A DNA stretch of 43,662 bases from an uncultured Lachnospiraceae bacterium. Its GTDB lineage: Bacteria; Bacillota; Clostridia; Lachnospirales; Lachnospiraceae. The position numbers and the translations under genes were made by a program. The stretch spans positions 1 through 43,662 of the forward strand of contig CALWSC010000047.1 of the NCBI GenBank assembly GCA_944384105.1. The letters run 5' to 3'. Below are positions 24,992-34,343 of the stretch, piece by piece. Under the pieces are notes generated by a model. That model saw only the letters and a list, made by a program, of their open reading frames with translations, ran no database searches and was not told where the DNA came from. Within the stretch, counting starts at the first letter, position 1. The number at the start of each line of letters is the position of its first letter.

Positions 24992-26002
24992 TTAAAGGAG
25001 TTGTACGCCATGCCGGGCAGCATATTCCATAACGTCATCCGGCCAAATGGAACACTGTACCTCGCCGATGTGCGCTTTTCGCAGGTAGAACATACAGATA
25101 CGTGACATTCCGATTCCGCCTCCGATGGTATACGGAAGCTCGCCGTCGAGAATCGCTTTCTGAAACGGAAGCTGGGCGCGCTCTTCACAGCCCGCTTTGC
25201 TGAGCTGACTCCTCAGGCTGTCTTCGTCGACGCGAATACCCATGGAGGAGAGCTCCAGCGCAATATCCAGCACCGGGTAATACACGAGAATGTCTCCGTT
25301 TAAGCTCCAGTCATCGTAATCCGGGGCTCTGCCGTCATGCTTTTCACCGGAGGCGAGCAGGTCTCCGATCTGCATGAGGAAGACAGCGCCCTTTTCTTTG
25401 ACAATCTTGTATTCGCGCTCCTTCGGGGACAGATCGGGATATAAGTCCTCAAGCTCCTGGGTGGTTATGAATGTAATGTTCTTTGGAAGAATCTCTTCAA
25501 TGTAATCATACTGAATCGCCATGTATTTCTCTGTATTCTTGAGCGCAGTATAAAGGGTGCGGACGACCTGCTTGAGTGTATCCATCGTTCGCTCCTCTTT
25601 GAAAATGATCTTCTCCCAGTCCCACTGATCGACATAGATGGAGTGAATGTTGTCCGTGTCTTCATCCCTGCGGATGGCGTTCATGTCTGTGTAGAGCCCC
25701 TCGCCATGCTGGAAACCGTAGCGCTTTAAGGCGTATCGTTTCCATTTCGCAAGGGAATGTACAATCTCCGCTTCGGCATCGCCCTGCTCTTTGATTCCAA
25801 ATGATACCGGGCGCTCTACGCCGTTTAAGTTGTCGTTCAGACCCGACTGCGGGAGAACGAACAGCGGCGCGGATACACGCAGCAGATTCAGGCGCTTTGC
25901 GAGTGTCTGCTGGAAGAAGTCCTTGACAGTCTTGATCGCAATCTGCGTGTCGTACAGATTCAGTTCAGAAGCGTAGTTTTCAGGTATCGAAATTTTTCCC
26001 AT
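24992..26002 (-). CDS. asnA: Aspartate-ammonia ligase
   Basis: 336 residues, the usual size of AsnA, which makes asparagine from aspartate, ammonia and ATP. The class II aminoacyl-tRNA synthetase-like fold is recognisable: [12 protein letters not shown] near the N-terminus, [21 protein letters not shown], and the motif 3-like stretch [20 protein letters not shown] near the end. The ATG at 26002 is chosen because TCCTCCTC on the plus strand (an SD, GAGGAGGA) lies just upstream and the N-terminus [10 protein letters not shown] fits the family. It is preceded by a near-consensus promoter and followed by a shared terminator, so it is a single-gene unit. Confidence 0.95.
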   Translation of the reverse strand: MGKISIPENYASELNLYDTQIAIKTVKDFFQQTLAKRLNLLRVSAPLFVLPQSGLNDNLNGVERPVSFGIKEQGDAEAEIVHSLAKWKRYALKRYGFQHGEGLYTDMNAIRRDEDTDNIHSIYVDQWDWEKIIFKEERTMDTLKQVVRTLYTALKNTEKYMAIQYDYIEEILPKNITFITTQELEDLYPDLSPKEREYKIVKEKGAVFLMQIGDLLASGEKHDGRAPDYDDWSLNGDILVYYPVLDIALELSSMGIRVDEDSLRSQLSKAGCEERAQLPFQKAILDGELPYTIGGGIGMSRICMFYLRKAHIGEVQCSIWPDDVMEYAARHGVQLL

Positions 26003-26065
26003 AATAATGTTCCTCCTCTGTTCATTAGGGACGCAAGCGCAGAAGACGGCGCTTACTTTCCGGCT

Positions 26066-26094
26066 ATTATACCATATGAAGCGGTATTTGACAA
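26066..26094 (-). promoter_or_regulatory. Promoter of asnA
   Basis: On the minus strand TTGTCA, a 17-base spacer and a perfect TATAAT, ending 63 bases before the start codon. Confidence 0.85.
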
Positions 26095-26240
26095 TTTCGC
26101 TTGCAACATTTTTGGAAACCATATAGAATGAAAGAAAGGCAGAGAAGCTAAATGCACCTGCCAGATTTTCCAGGGAAGCGGTGAATTATGCGGTCAGGTG
26201 CATGAAGGTTAAGTGCCAGTATACCAAAGGGGGTGGAGCG

Positions 26241-27332
26241 ATGGGCAGCGTAAAAATCAAATGCCAGATTTGCGAAGGAGAGATACGAAACGGAAGGTGC
26301 CGTGAGTGCGGGATGCCTTACCGAAATGACAGGAAGATGTATCGGCTCAATGAGACGCTTAGTGCGGAGCAGAAGGAAGCAGCCGCGCGCAGGATGGAAC
26401 AGGCGAGAACGGCTAAAATGCAGTCGGCACGAAACAGGACGGAGAGAATACAGAAGCAGCCGCGCCGGTATCAGCGCACTGCGGCTGTGAAGGGCAGTGC
26501 GAACAGAAGCGGATCCGATACGGTCAGGTCACGTGATAAGGAGAAGAAGCCGACAGGAATGAAGATTTTGCTGATCGTCATTATAATTGGTCTGATCCTT
26601 ATGGGGGTGATGGCTGTGTTTCAGGATCATGCATTCAGAAGTGCCAGAGAGACAGGAGACGAGGTAGAAGTGTACACGGTGAAGAATGAGGGTGACGTTA
26701 CTGTGGATCCCGAGACATACCCGGAGGATCTTCCTGCGCTTCCGGATACGAGCGAAGAGTTTACCGCAGAGCTGGAGGCGGGTACATATCGTGTGGGATG
26801 GCAGATTCCGGCAGGCGTGTATACTGTGAGTGCAGGCGGCAGGTACAGCGCGCAGCTCGGTGTGACGGACGAGGTACATCGGATCTGGCTTTATCAGAGC
26901 TTGACGCAGGATATGGAAGGGTACGGTGCGTTAAGCGTTTCCGATGTGAGGCTGTATCAGGGAGCAGAGGTTACGATTGAGGGTTCGGATCCCGTAATGT
27001 TTTATTCAGACTGTGCGGATACGGCGTCTCAGGCATCGGCAGCGGAGAATCCGTTGACGGAATCTTTTACATTAAAGCTCGGAGAGGAGAGTATGAGGGC
27101 TGATATTCCGTCGGGATATTATGACCTTTCTGCAAAGAAGGGCTGGGGTCCTGTTGCCGTGCGTATGGGAGAGGAGGAGGTAAAGTCCGTATTTATGGGC
27201 GCCTACAGCGGCAACTCGCGCAGTTATCGGAATTTCTTTATCCCGCAGGGCGCGACGGTATATCTGGAGGATGAGTATTCCGACGATACGCTGGAGGTCG
27301 AGATCACTCCGAGCGAATATGTCTATGAATAA
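26241..27332 (+). CDS. Zinc-ribbon membrane protein with two related extracellular domains, function unknown
   Basis: About 363 residues from the ATG at 26241 (SD GGGGGTGGAG). Residues about 8-27 form a small zinc ribbon (CQICEGEIRNGRCRECGMPY); a basic, low-complexity linker follows, then one membrane helix (MKILLIVIIIGLILMGVMAV, about 112-131). The part after it is probably outside the cell and holds two similar beta-type units, AGTYRVGWQIPAGVYTVSAG and MRADIPSGYYDLSAKKGWGP, each ending in a QGA-(E/T)V element. I do not recognise a characterised family. It is 23 bases upstream of the MATE gene and probably in one operon with it. Confidence 0.75.
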   Translation: MGSVKIKCQICEGEIRNGRCRECGMPYRNDRKMYRLNETLSAEQKEAAARRMEQARTAKMQSARNRTERIQKQPRRYQRTAAVKGSANRSGSDTVRSRDKEKKPTGMKILLIVIIIGLILMGVMAVFQDHAFRSARETGDEVEVYTVKNEGDVTVDPETYPEDLPALPDTSEEFTAELEAGTYRVGWQIPAGVYTVSAGGRYSAQLGVTDEVHRIWLYQSLTQDMEGYGALSVSDVRLYQGAEVTIEGSDPVMFYSDCADTASQASAAENPLTESFTLKLGEESMRADIPSGYYDLSAKKGWGPVAVRMGEEEVKSVFMGAYSGNSRSYRNFFIPQGATVYLEDEYSDDTLEVEITPSEYVYE

Positions 27333-27355
27333 CTACAGAAAAGGATTAAGCAGCA

Positions 27356-28708
27356 ATGAGTATTGACAACGAGAAGAAGATGTTCTACCGGAGCGTATTT
27401 GCGCTGGTAGTCCCGATGGCGCTTCAGAATCTGATTAATGTGGGCGTTACATCGGCGGATGTGATTATGCTGGGGAGGGTTGGAGAGACGGCGCTGTCCG
27501 CCTCCTCCCTGGGAGGTCAGGTATACTTTATCCTGAACCTGATTATTTTTGGGCTGACTTCGGGTGCAGCGGTGATTACTGCCCAGTACTGGGGCAAAGG
27601 CGATGTCCGCACGATTGAGAAGGTGCTGGGCATCGCCCTTCGTGTGGCGCTCGCGGTGAGTATTTTGTTTACCCTTGCGGTGTGGATTATCCCGGGACCG
27701 CTGATGCGGCTGTTTACGAATGAGAAGGAAGTCATCAAAGAAGGAATTTCTTACCTGAGGGTGGTCGGATTTTCCTACGTGCTGGCGTGCCTGACGATGA
27801 CGTATTTAAATATCATGCGCAGTGTGGAGCGTGTGCTGATCGCAACTGTGGTATATAGTGTCTCGCTCCTCGTAAATGTGATTTTAAACGCCGTATTTAT
27901 CTTCGGAATGTTCGGCATCCCGGCAATGGGCGTGGCAGGAGCAGCGCTTGGAACGGTGTGCGCGCGGGTTGCGGAATTTGTTATCGTCATTTATTATGCG
28001 AAGCGGAAGAATGATACGGTACATTTCTGCCTGAGAGATCTCCTGGTGAAAGATAAGCTGTTGAATGCGGACTTTAAGCGTTATGCGCTCCCGGTGCTTT
28101 TTAACGAGCTTGCGTGGGGGCTGGGAATGGCGACTATCACGGCAATCATCGGACATCTTGGAAGCGCTGCGGTGGCGGCAAACTCTGTGACTCAGGTCAG
28201 CCGTCAGCTTGCGATGGTAGTTTCGTTCGGCGTATCCGGAGCGACGGCGATCATGCTGGGCAAGGCGATCGGAGAGGGAAGAGAAGAGCAGGCGAAGACT
28301 TACGCAAGGCGTTTTGTACGGCTGTCTCTGATTCTGGGGCTGTGCGGAGCAGCGGTGATTCTGTGTGTATCTCCGATTGCGCGTCATTACCTTGTGCTCT
28401 CAGATCAGGCTTCGGAGTATCTGCGGTATATGATGTATGTGATGGCATATTTCTGTGTGGCTCAGAGTGTGAATACAACGCTTGTCGTGGGAGTATTCCG
28501 CGGAGGCGGCGATACACGCTTCGGGCTGGTGCTCGATACTTCTACCATGTGGGGCGGCGCGATCCTGATGGGCGCTCTGGCTGCGTTCGTATTTCGCCTT
28601 CCGGTGCCGTGGGTATATGTATTTCTTGTAAGCGATGAGATTTTAAAGCTTCCGTTTTCGTTTAAGCGCTACTTCTCCTACAAGTGGCTGAAGAACATCA
28701 CACGCTAG
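27356..28708 (+). CDS. MATE-family efflux transporter
   Basis: 450 residues with twelve predicted membrane segments in two similar halves, starting YRSVFALVVPMALQNLINVG and containing the MATE-type ADVIMLGRVGETALSASSLG and VGVFRGGGDTRFG. MATE proteins export drugs or metabolites using a Na+ or H+ gradient; the substrate is not predictable. An SD-like AAGGA precedes the ATG. The 23-base gap to the zinc-ribbon gene suggests co-transcription. Confidence 0.93.
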   Translation: MSIDNEKKMFYRSVFALVVPMALQNLINVGVTSADVIMLGRVGETALSASSLGGQVYFILNLIIFGLTSGAAVITAQYWGKGDVRTIEKVLGIALRVALAVSILFTLAVWIIPGPLMRLFTNEKEVIKEGISYLRVVGFSYVLACLTMTYLNIMRSVERVLIATVVYSVSLLVNVILNAVFIFGMFGIPAMGVAGAALGTVCARVAEFVIVIYYAKRKNDTVHFCLRDLLVKDKLLNADFKRYALPVLFNELAWGLGMATITAIIGHLGSAAVAANSVTQVSRQLAMVVSFGVSGATAIMLGKAIGEGREEQAKTYARRFVRLSLILGLCGAAVILCVSPIARHYLVLSDQASEYLRYMMYVMAYFCVAQSVNTTLVVGVFRGGGDTRFGLVLDTSTMWGGAILMGALAAFVFRLPVPWVYVFLVSDEILKLPFSFKRYFSYKWLKNITR

Positions 28709-28824
28709 ATTTCTTAAGAAAAATGTAATAATGATTTCCATATTTCTTCTTTTTTTCTTTTTCGGTTTTTCCGGAATTTCTGGGTACAATAAGAACAGGA
28801 AAAAGAAAAAGAGGTGTGGAAGTT

Positions 28825-29382
28825 ATGGTAGAACAGAAATCCGTGCATTATACATTCAGTTATCTGATTTTACTGTTTTTTATATTTTCTTTTATCGGCT
28901 GGGCGTGGGAAGTGGCTTTCCACATCGCGATAGACGGGGCGTTTATCAACCGAGGTGTATTTTATGGTCCGTGGCTTCCGATCTACGGCAGCGGCGGAAT
29001 TGTGATGATGCTGCTGGCGATGAAGCTGAAGTCACATCCGCTGCGGCTGTTCGGCGCGATTGTCGCTGTCAGTGCGGTTCTGGAGTATGTTACAAGTGTC
29101 GCATTAGAACGTGTAACCGGAAACCGCTGGTGGGATTACAGCGGATATCGGTTTAACTTCCAGGGAAGAGTCTGTCTGTACGGACTTCTGGTATTCGGAA
29201 TCGGCGGATGCCTGCTGGTATACCGCGTGATGCCGGGGCTGGAGAAGAAAATCCAGAAGATCCCGCTGCAGGTGCGCAGAGGAATCTGTACTGTGCTGGT
29301 GATCCTGTTTCTTGCGGACGCGATGATGGTCATCAAAAGCCCGAACCAGGGGATTGGTATCAGCATTGCGGCTATGAGATAG
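28825..29382 (+). CDS. Putative ABC-transporter type IV membrane protein (PF06541-like)
   Basis: About 185 residues with four to five predicted membrane helices. The motifs FSFIGWAWEVAFH, FINRGVFYGPWLPIYG and the NRWWDYSGYRFNFQGRVCLY stretch are typical of this small family, often labelled putative ABC-transporter permease although its activity is not established. No ATPase is adjacent. The start at 28825 is preferred over 28816 (GTG) because GAGGTGTGGAAG lies before it. It ends just before a strong terminator. Confidence 0.8.
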   Translation: MVEQKSVHYTFSYLILLFFIFSFIGWAWEVAFHIAIDGAFINRGVFYGPWLPIYGSGGIVMMLLAMKLKSHPLRLFGAIVAVSAVLEYVTSVALERVTGNRWWDYSGYRFNFQGRVCLYGLLVFGIGGCLLVYRVMPGLEKKIQKIPLQVRRGICTVLVILFLADAMMVIKSPNQGIGISIAAMR

Positions 29383-29396
29383 TCTGGAAATGGAAC

Positions 29397-29424
29397 CGGG
29401 GGTGTAAAAACCCCCGATTTTTTT
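29397..29424 (+). terminator. Terminator after the PF06541-like gene
   Basis: CGGGGGT, loop GTAAAA, ACCCCCG, then A and seven T. The tail overlaps the stop codon of the convergent lipoprotein gene. Confidence 0.92.
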
Positions 29425-30445
29425 ATCCCGGCTGATCCAGCCTGAGAGCCTTTTCGGCATAATCTGTCACGACGAGATCCGCATAGTCGAGCCGCTCATT
29501 CAGCTCTCCTGCGCTTTCGAGGATATCCTGCAGAAGCGTAAAGCTCTTCTTTTCAAAGATCAGGCTGTCTTTCCAGGTATCCTGCTCATGATAGCGCCGT
29601 ACAATTGTAGTAATTGTCTCCACGCTGCTGTCGGTAAACTGCGGAGCGATCGTCTCTGCGATTTCCTCCGGTGTATGGCTGTTTACGTAGTCCATGCCTT
29701 TTTGAAGCGCGTTCGTAAAGCGCTGGATGAGATCCGGATGCTCCTTTATAAAGCTTGATTTTGCACTGTAGGAGGTGTAGGGCACATATCCTGACTCAAT
29801 GCCGCACGAGGCGACCACAAAGCCTGCGCCTTCTTCTTCGAGCGCTGTCGCGGACGGTTCAAATTCTACAGTATAGTCGCCCTGCCCTCCTGAGAATGCC
29901 GCTGCGGTTGAGCCGAAATCGATGCTCTGGTCGATGGTGAGATCCTTCTGCGGGTCAATACCTTTCTGCTTGAGGATATATTCAAATACCATTTCGGGCA
30001 TGCCGCCCTTTCTTCCGCCGAGTACATATTTCCCCTTCAGGGTATTCCAGTCAAAATCTTCATCTGCAGTTCTGCCTACGATGAAATTTCCCGCGCGCTG
30101 TGTAAGCTGTGCAAAGTTAATCACAGGATCTGAGGCACCCTCCTGATACGCGTAGATGGAGGATTCCGCTCCCATAAATCCGATATCTGCTTCACCGGAA
30201 AGTACGGCTGTCATTGTCTTATCTGCGCCGAAGCCAGTGACGAGTGTCAAGTCGATGCCCTCTTCTTCGAAGTATCCGTTTTCGATTGCCGCGTACTGCG
30301 GCGCGTAAAAGACAGAGTGCGCAACTTCGTTCAGTGTGACAGGTTCAAGCGCGTCTTTTGTATTTTCCTTTTCCTTTCCGCAGCCGGCTGTGCACAGCGC
30401 GGCGAGTGCCAGAAAGGCGGCAAGTGCTATGGACTTTCTTTTCAT
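29423..30445 (-). CDS. ABC transporter substrate-binding lipoprotein, SsuA/THI5-like (NMT1 family)
   Basis: About 340 residues. The start at 30445 has an SD (GGGGGAGGC) and opens a lipoprotein signal peptide MKRKSIALAAFLALAALCTA with lipobox TAGC, so the protein should be anchored outside the membrane by its cysteine. The mature part (VFYAPQYAAIENGYFEEEGI, ADIGFMGAESSIYAY, GGRKGGMPEMVFEYILKQKG) is typical of the binding proteins for sulfonates, nitrate/taurine or thiamin-pyrimidine precursors. The true ligand is unresolved. No permease or ATPase gene is adjacent, so it is an orphan binding protein in this window. Confidence 0.9.
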   Translation of the reverse strand: MKRKSIALAAFLALAALCTAGCGKEKENTKDALEPVTLNEVAHSVFYAPQYAAIENGYFEEEGIDLTLVTGFGADKTMTAVLSGEADIGFMGAESSIYAYQEGASDPVINFAQLTQRAGNFIVGRTADEDFDWNTLKGKYVLGGRKGGMPEMVFEYILKQKGIDPQKDLTIDQSIDFGSTAAAFSGGQGDYTVEFEPSATALEEEGAGFVVASCGIESGYVPYTSYSAKSSFIKEHPDLIQRFTNALQKGMDYVNSHTPEEIAETIAPQFTDSSVETITTIVRRYHEQDTWKDSLIFEKKSFTLLQDILESAGELNERLDYADLVVTDYAEKALRLDQPG

Positions 30446-30638
30446 AACTGCCTCCCCCAAATTTCCGTACATCTATTTTAGTGTATGCGCCTCAGGCCGA
30501 TACGGTCATCACTTTCTCGTTTTGCAGGTTGCGCATCGGGCGCTGCGGGTGTATGATTTCTATGAGGATTTCGGGAGCACGTAAGTGCAGAGAAATCTGC
30601 AGCCTAATAGGGAATAATTTTTCAGGAGGTACATGAGA

Positions 30639-31433
30639 ATGAAGACAGGTTTTATCGGCTGTGGAAATATGGCGAGCGCTATTATGGGCGGCATTCTTAA
30701 GAAGAATGTGATGACAAAGGAAGAGGTTATGGCGTCCGATGTCTCTGAGGCGGCGAGAAAAAAAGCCGCAGATACGCTGGGCATTACAGTATATGAGGAT
30801 AACTGCGAGATGGCGGCAAAGGCTGACATCCTGGTGCTGGCTGTAAAGCCGTTCTACATGGAGGGGGTAATCGCCCAGATCCGTGATACGGTAAAGGAGG
30901 ATACGCTGATCATCTCCATTGCAGCGGGAAAGACGGTCGGCTGGATTGAGGAGCAGTTCCAAAAACCGATCAAGCTGGTGCGTACCATGCCGAACACTCC
31001 GGCACTTGTCGGAGAGGGCGCAGCGGGTATCTGCTGCAATGAGCGTGTCAGCGATGCCGAGAAGGAAACGGTTCTTAAGATCTTCAGAAGCTTTGGGAAA
31101 GCAGAGATCATGACAGAGGCGATGATCGATGTGGTCGGTGCGGTCAGCGGAAGCTCACCGGCGTATGTGTTCATGTTCATTGAGGCGATGGCTGACGCGG
31201 CAGTCGCTGAGGGAATGCCGCGCGCCATGGCTTATGAATTTGCTTCTCAGGCAGTGCTTGGAAGCGCCAAGATGGTGCTGGAGACAGGAAAGCATCCCGG
31301 TGAGTTAAAGGATATGGTGTGTTCCCCGGCCGGCACTACGATTGAGGGAGTTCAGGTCCTGGAAACAAAGGGAATGCGCAGCGCTGTAATGGAAGCAATC
31401 CGCGCCTGCGTAAGTAAGACCAGAATGCTTTAA
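30639..31433 (+). CDS. proC: Pyrroline-5-carboxylate reductase
   Basis: About 264 residues. ProC reduces 1-pyrroline-5-carboxylate to proline with NAD(P)H in the cytoplasm. The N-terminal Rossmann motif GFIGCGNMASAIMGG, the central LVRTMPNTPALVGEGAAGI and the C-terminal signature around LKDMVCSPAGTTIEG followed by VLETKGMRSAVMEAI are all present. AGGAGG lies 9 bases before the ATG at 30639 but only 3 bases before the ATG at 30633, so 30639 is preferred. It is divergent from the lipoprotein gene; no other proline gene is nearby. Confidence 0.96.
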   Translation: MKTGFIGCGNMASAIMGGILKKNVMTKEEVMASDVSEAARKKAADTLGITVYEDNCEMAAKADILVLAVKPFYMEGVIAQIRDTVKEDTLIISIAAGKTVGWIEEQFQKPIKLVRTMPNTPALVGEGAAGICCNERVSDAEKETVLKIFRSFGKAEIMTEAMIDVVGAVSGSSPAYVFMFIEAMADAAVAEGMPRAMAYEFASQAVLGSAKMVLETGKHPGELKDMVCSPAGTTIEGVQVLETKGMRSAVMEAIRACVSKTRML

Positions 31434-31442
31434 GCTTTGCTG

Positions 31443-31685
31443 TCAGAGATTGTTGCTGCGGAAGTCGAAGAGATCCTTTACCGGAACCTCCAGGGCTTCC
31501 GCAATATCAAACAGCTTGTTGAGAGAGATGGAAGTTCTGCTGTTCGGAGCTTCGATATTGCTCATGTGTGTACGGCTGATTTCCACAGCTTCAGCCAGTT
31601 CGCTCTGCGTCATGCCGCGTGCCTTCCGGTAATACGCGATGGTAAGACCGAGGAGACGCAGATCATTTAATCGTTTATAATCCAT
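31443..31685 (-). CDS. Small XRE-family (Cro/C1-type HTH) transcription regulator
   Basis: 80 residues made almost only of one helix-turn-helix domain: LGLTIAYYRKARGMTQSELA, EISRTHMSNIEAP, LNKLFDIAEALEVPVKDLFD. It likely binds DNA as a dimer; targets are unknown. The ATG at 31685 has AAGGAG seven bases upstream, better spaced than the ATG at 31691. It is downstream of, and in the same direction as, the CYTH gene (15-base gap), so they may share a transcript. Confidence 0.88.
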   Translation of the reverse strand: MDYKRLNDLRLLGLTIAYYRKARGMTQSELAEAVEISRTHMSNIEAPNSRTSISLNKLFDIAEALEVPVKDLFDFRSNNL

Positions 31686-31700
31686 GCCCATTCTCCTTTC

Positions 31701-32177
31701 TTATGATTTATCTTTATGTGAAAATCCGGTCAATGTCTCTCCCTTTGAGAGGGTGCTGTTGTGATATGCAGCCGAAAACGTTACGTCTTCCCCGAACCAT
31801 TCCGGGGGCACAAATGCATTCGCCGATGCCAGATCCGGGAATTCGACTTCTGCAAGATACAGACCTTCATACGGGGCAGCAAAGACATCCAGCTCAATGG
31901 TGAGGTCGCCCAGAGGCAGGTAATACCGTGTCTTCGCGATGAGAATACCGTCCGTTTTCGGGCGCAGATGCGCGTAGGCTTCTTCTGTGAGCGGCAGATT
32001 GTATTCCTCACGCGCCATCAGACCGCTCGATTTATAGGTGAGTACATAGTCGTCCCCCTCATGGCGGATCCGCACGACAGGGTCCGTACACAGGTAGCCC
32101 TGCTCCATGGTGCGGCTGGGATAGGAGGAGAGATTTTCGGGAAGCGAGTGAATCAGATATTTCCGTTCAATTTCCAT
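31701..32177 (-). CDS. CYTH-domain protein, likely inorganic triphosphatase or adenylate cyclase-like
   Basis: About 158 residues from the ATG at 32177. It starts MEIERKYLI, the ExExK signature of CYTH enzymes, and keeps alternating charged beta strands (VRIRHEGDDYVLTYKSSG, KTRYYLPLGDLTIELDVFA, LAEVEFPD) that form the triphosphate-binding tunnel. Bacterial members mostly hydrolyse inorganic triphosphate; the substrate here is not shown. SD AAAGGTG precedes the start. The divergent DJ-1 gene lies 105 bases away; TATAAT-like boxes are seen for both directions in that gap. Confidence 0.9.
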   Translation of the reverse strand: MEIERKYLIHSLPENLSSYPSRTMEQGYLCTDPVVRIRHEGDDYVLTYKSSGLMAREEYNLPLTEEAYAHLRPKTDGILIAKTRYYLPLGDLTIELDVFAAPYEGLYLAEVEFPDLASANAFVPPEWFGEDVTFSAAYHNSTLSKGETLTGFSHKDKS

Positions 32178-32282
32178 AAATAATTTAACACCTTTCTTGG
32201 ATATTTTTTCTGACATAATTATAACACAGAATCGCCATTGTGTGATATAATCGTGGAAAACGCGAAACGGAGGAAAAGGATA

Positions 32283-32837
32283 ATGGCAAGAGTTATAGTG
32301 TTTCTGGCGGATGGCTTTGAGGAGATTGAAGGTCTGACTGTTGTGGATCTGCTGCGCCGTGCAGGCAGCGAGGTTACAACCGTCTCTGTGATGGGCAGAA
32401 AGGAGATCCGGGGCTCTCATGAGATTTTGCTGCAGGCGGACGAGTTGTTTGAGGATATGGAATTTGCGCGCGGTGATGTGCTGGTGCTACCGGGCGGAAT
32501 GCCGGGCACGCTGAATCTGGGAAGTCATAAGGGGCTTGCAGAGCTCCTTGTAAAATGGAACGGGATGGAAGAGCGCATTGCGGCGATCTGTGCGGCTCCG
32601 AGCGTGCTGGGAGGACTCGGAATTCTGGAAGGGAAGGAAGCGGTCTGCTATCCGGGCTTTGAGGAGAAGCTTACCGGAGCGCGCACAAGCGAAAAGCCGG
32701 TCGTGACAGACGGAAATATCACGACGAGCCGCGGCCTTGGTACTGCTGTCGCCTTTGCCTCTGAGCTGATTTCTCTGCTCTGGGGGGAGGAAAAGGCGCT
32801 TGAGATCGAAAAATCTGTGATCTATACCCGCCCATAG
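32283..32837 (+). CDS. DJ-1/PfpI family protein
   Basis: 184 residues with the DJ-1 core: VIVFLADGFEEIEGLTVVDL near the start, LVLPGGMPGT, and the nucleophile-elbow cysteine Cys103 in IAAICAAPSVLGG. Family members act as protein/nucleotide deglycases, glyoxalases or stress chaperones; the annotated role in this subgroup (ThiJ-like) is uncertain. SD GGAGG precedes the ATG at 32283, and a TATAAT lies about 35 bases upstream. It stands alone before the trigger-factor gene. Confidence 0.92.
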   Translation: MARVIVFLADGFEEIEGLTVVDLLRRAGSEVTTVSVMGRKEIRGSHEILLQADELFEDMEFARGDVLVLPGGMPGTLNLGSHKGLAELLVKWNGMEERIAAICAAPSVLGGLGILEGKEAVCYPGFEEKLTGARTSEKPVVTDGNITTSRGLGTAVAFASELISLLWGEEKALEIEKSVIYTRP

Positions 32838-33014
32838 GCGGAAAAACCAGGAAATATTGAGGTTTCTTGCAAAAAATACTAGCCATACGGCGGGCTTTAT
32901 GCTATACTGCTATAATGATTATGAGTATGCAATGACAGTTCCGGATCCGTCCAAACTCTGAGGCAGCGGCGATTTCCGGAAGGTGTGCAGATAAACAAGG
33001 AGGAGTCTTTTAAA

Positions 33015-34310
33015 ATGAGCGTACAGGTTGAAAAACTGGAAAAAAACATGGCGAAACTCACGATTGAGGTTGCCGCAGAAGAATTTGAGAAGGCAATTCA
33101 GGGTGCATACCTGAAGCAGAAGAACAGAATCAGCATTCCGGGCTTCCGTAAGGGCAAAGTTCCGAGAGCTATGATCGAGAAGATGTATGGCGTTGCTATT
33201 TTCTATGAAGATGCAGCAAACGCTCTGATTCCGGAGGCTTATGCAAAGGCACTGGAAGAGGATGAGTGCAAAGCGCTCGAGATCGTTTCCCAGCCGAACA
33301 TTGACGTAGTACAGATCGAGAAGGGCAAGCCTTTTATCTTCACAGCAGAGGTTGCCACAAAGCCGGAGGTAACTCTGGGCGAGTACAAGGGAGTTGAGGT
33401 TCCGAAGGCAGACCTTGAGGTTACAGATGAGGACGTTGAGGCAGAGCTGAAGAAGGAGCAGGAGAAAAACTCCAGAAGAGTAACCGTAGAGGACCGTGCA
33501 GTTGAGAACGGCGATATCGTAACTCTGGACTTTGAGGGATTCGTTGACGGCGTTGCATTCGAGGGCGGAAAAGGTGAGAACTACCCGCTCACGATCGGTT
33601 CCAACGCGTTCATCCCGGGCTTTGAGGAGCAGTTAATCGGAGCAAAGACCGGCGAGGCTGTGGAAGTAAACGTTACATTCCCGGAGGAGTATCAGGCAAA
33701 GGATCTTGCAGGAAAAGCAGCAGTATTTAAATGCCAGATCCACAAGATCGAGGCAAAGGAGCTTCCGGCTCTGGACGATGAGTTCGCTAAGGACGTATCT
33801 GAGTTCGATACTATGGATGCATACAGAGCAGACATTAAGAAGAACCTGGAGACCAGAAAAGCAGACGCTGCAAAGCGTGCAAAAGAGGACGCTGCGGTAG
33901 AGAAGGCAGTAGAGAATGCGCAGATGGAGATTCCGGAAGCGATGATTGAGACTCAGGTAAGACAGCAGGTCAATGACTTCGCTGCAAGAATGCAGGCGCA
34001 GGGTCTGTCCATGCAGGATTACATGAAGTATACAGGCTCTACGATCGAGATGATGCAGGATCAGATGCGTCCGCAGGCTGAGAAGCGCATCCGTACAAGA
34101 CTTGTTCTTGAGAAGATTGCTGAGGCTGAGAACATTGAAGTTTCTGACGACAGACTGAACGAGGAGATCGCGAAGATGGCGGAAGCTTACAAGACAGATG
34201 TTGATAAATTAAAAGAAGCAATGGGAGACTACGAGAAGGAGCAGATGAAGAAAGACATCGCTGTTCAGGACGCAGTTACCTTAATTTCAGATGCGGCGAA
34301 AGAGGTTTAA
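33015..34310 (+). CDS. tig: Trigger factor (ribosome-associated chaperone)
   Basis: 431 residues with the three trigger-factor parts: an N-terminal ribosome-binding domain with GFRKGKVPRAMIEKMYG, a central FKBP-type peptidyl-prolyl isomerase domain (about 160-245, VTLDFEGFVDGVAFEGG), and a long helical C-terminal chaperone domain. It receives nascent chains at the ribosome exit. The start is set by AAGGAGGAG 9-16 bases upstream. It opens the tig-clpP-clpX-lon-engB cluster, a common Firmicutes order linking folding with proteolysis. Confidence 0.97.
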   Translation: MSVQVEKLEKNMAKLTIEVAAEEFEKAIQGAYLKQKNRISIPGFRKGKVPRAMIEKMYGVAIFYEDAANALIPEAYAKALEEDECKALEIVSQPNIDVVQIEKGKPFIFTAEVATKPEVTLGEYKGVEVPKADLEVTDEDVEAELKKEQEKNSRRVTVEDRAVENGDIVTLDFEGFVDGVAFEGGKGENYPLTIGSNAFIPGFEEQLIGAKTGEAVEVNVTFPEEYQAKDLAGKAAVFKCQIHKIEAKELPALDDEFAKDVSEFDTMDAYRADIKKNLETRKADAAKRAKEDAAVEKAVENAQMEIPEAMIETQVRQQVNDFAARMQAQGLSMQDYMKYTGSTIEMMQDQMRPQAEKRIRTRLVLEKIAEAENIEVSDDRLNEEIAKMAEAYKTDVDKLKEAMGDYEKEQMKKDIAVQDAVTLISDAAKEV

Positions 34311-34343
34311 TACCGCTGCTCGCCGGGAATGGGAGGCATTTAC

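Noticed and set aside
28731-29156. Overlapping plus-strand frame before the PF06541-like gene
   Set aside because: Its first half is intergenic T-rich DNA and the second overlaps the better-supported gene in another frame.
30492-30962. Minus-strand reading frame upstream of and overlapping proC
   Set aside because: It is antisense to the proC 5' half, has no SD or recognisable domain, and proC is a firm call.
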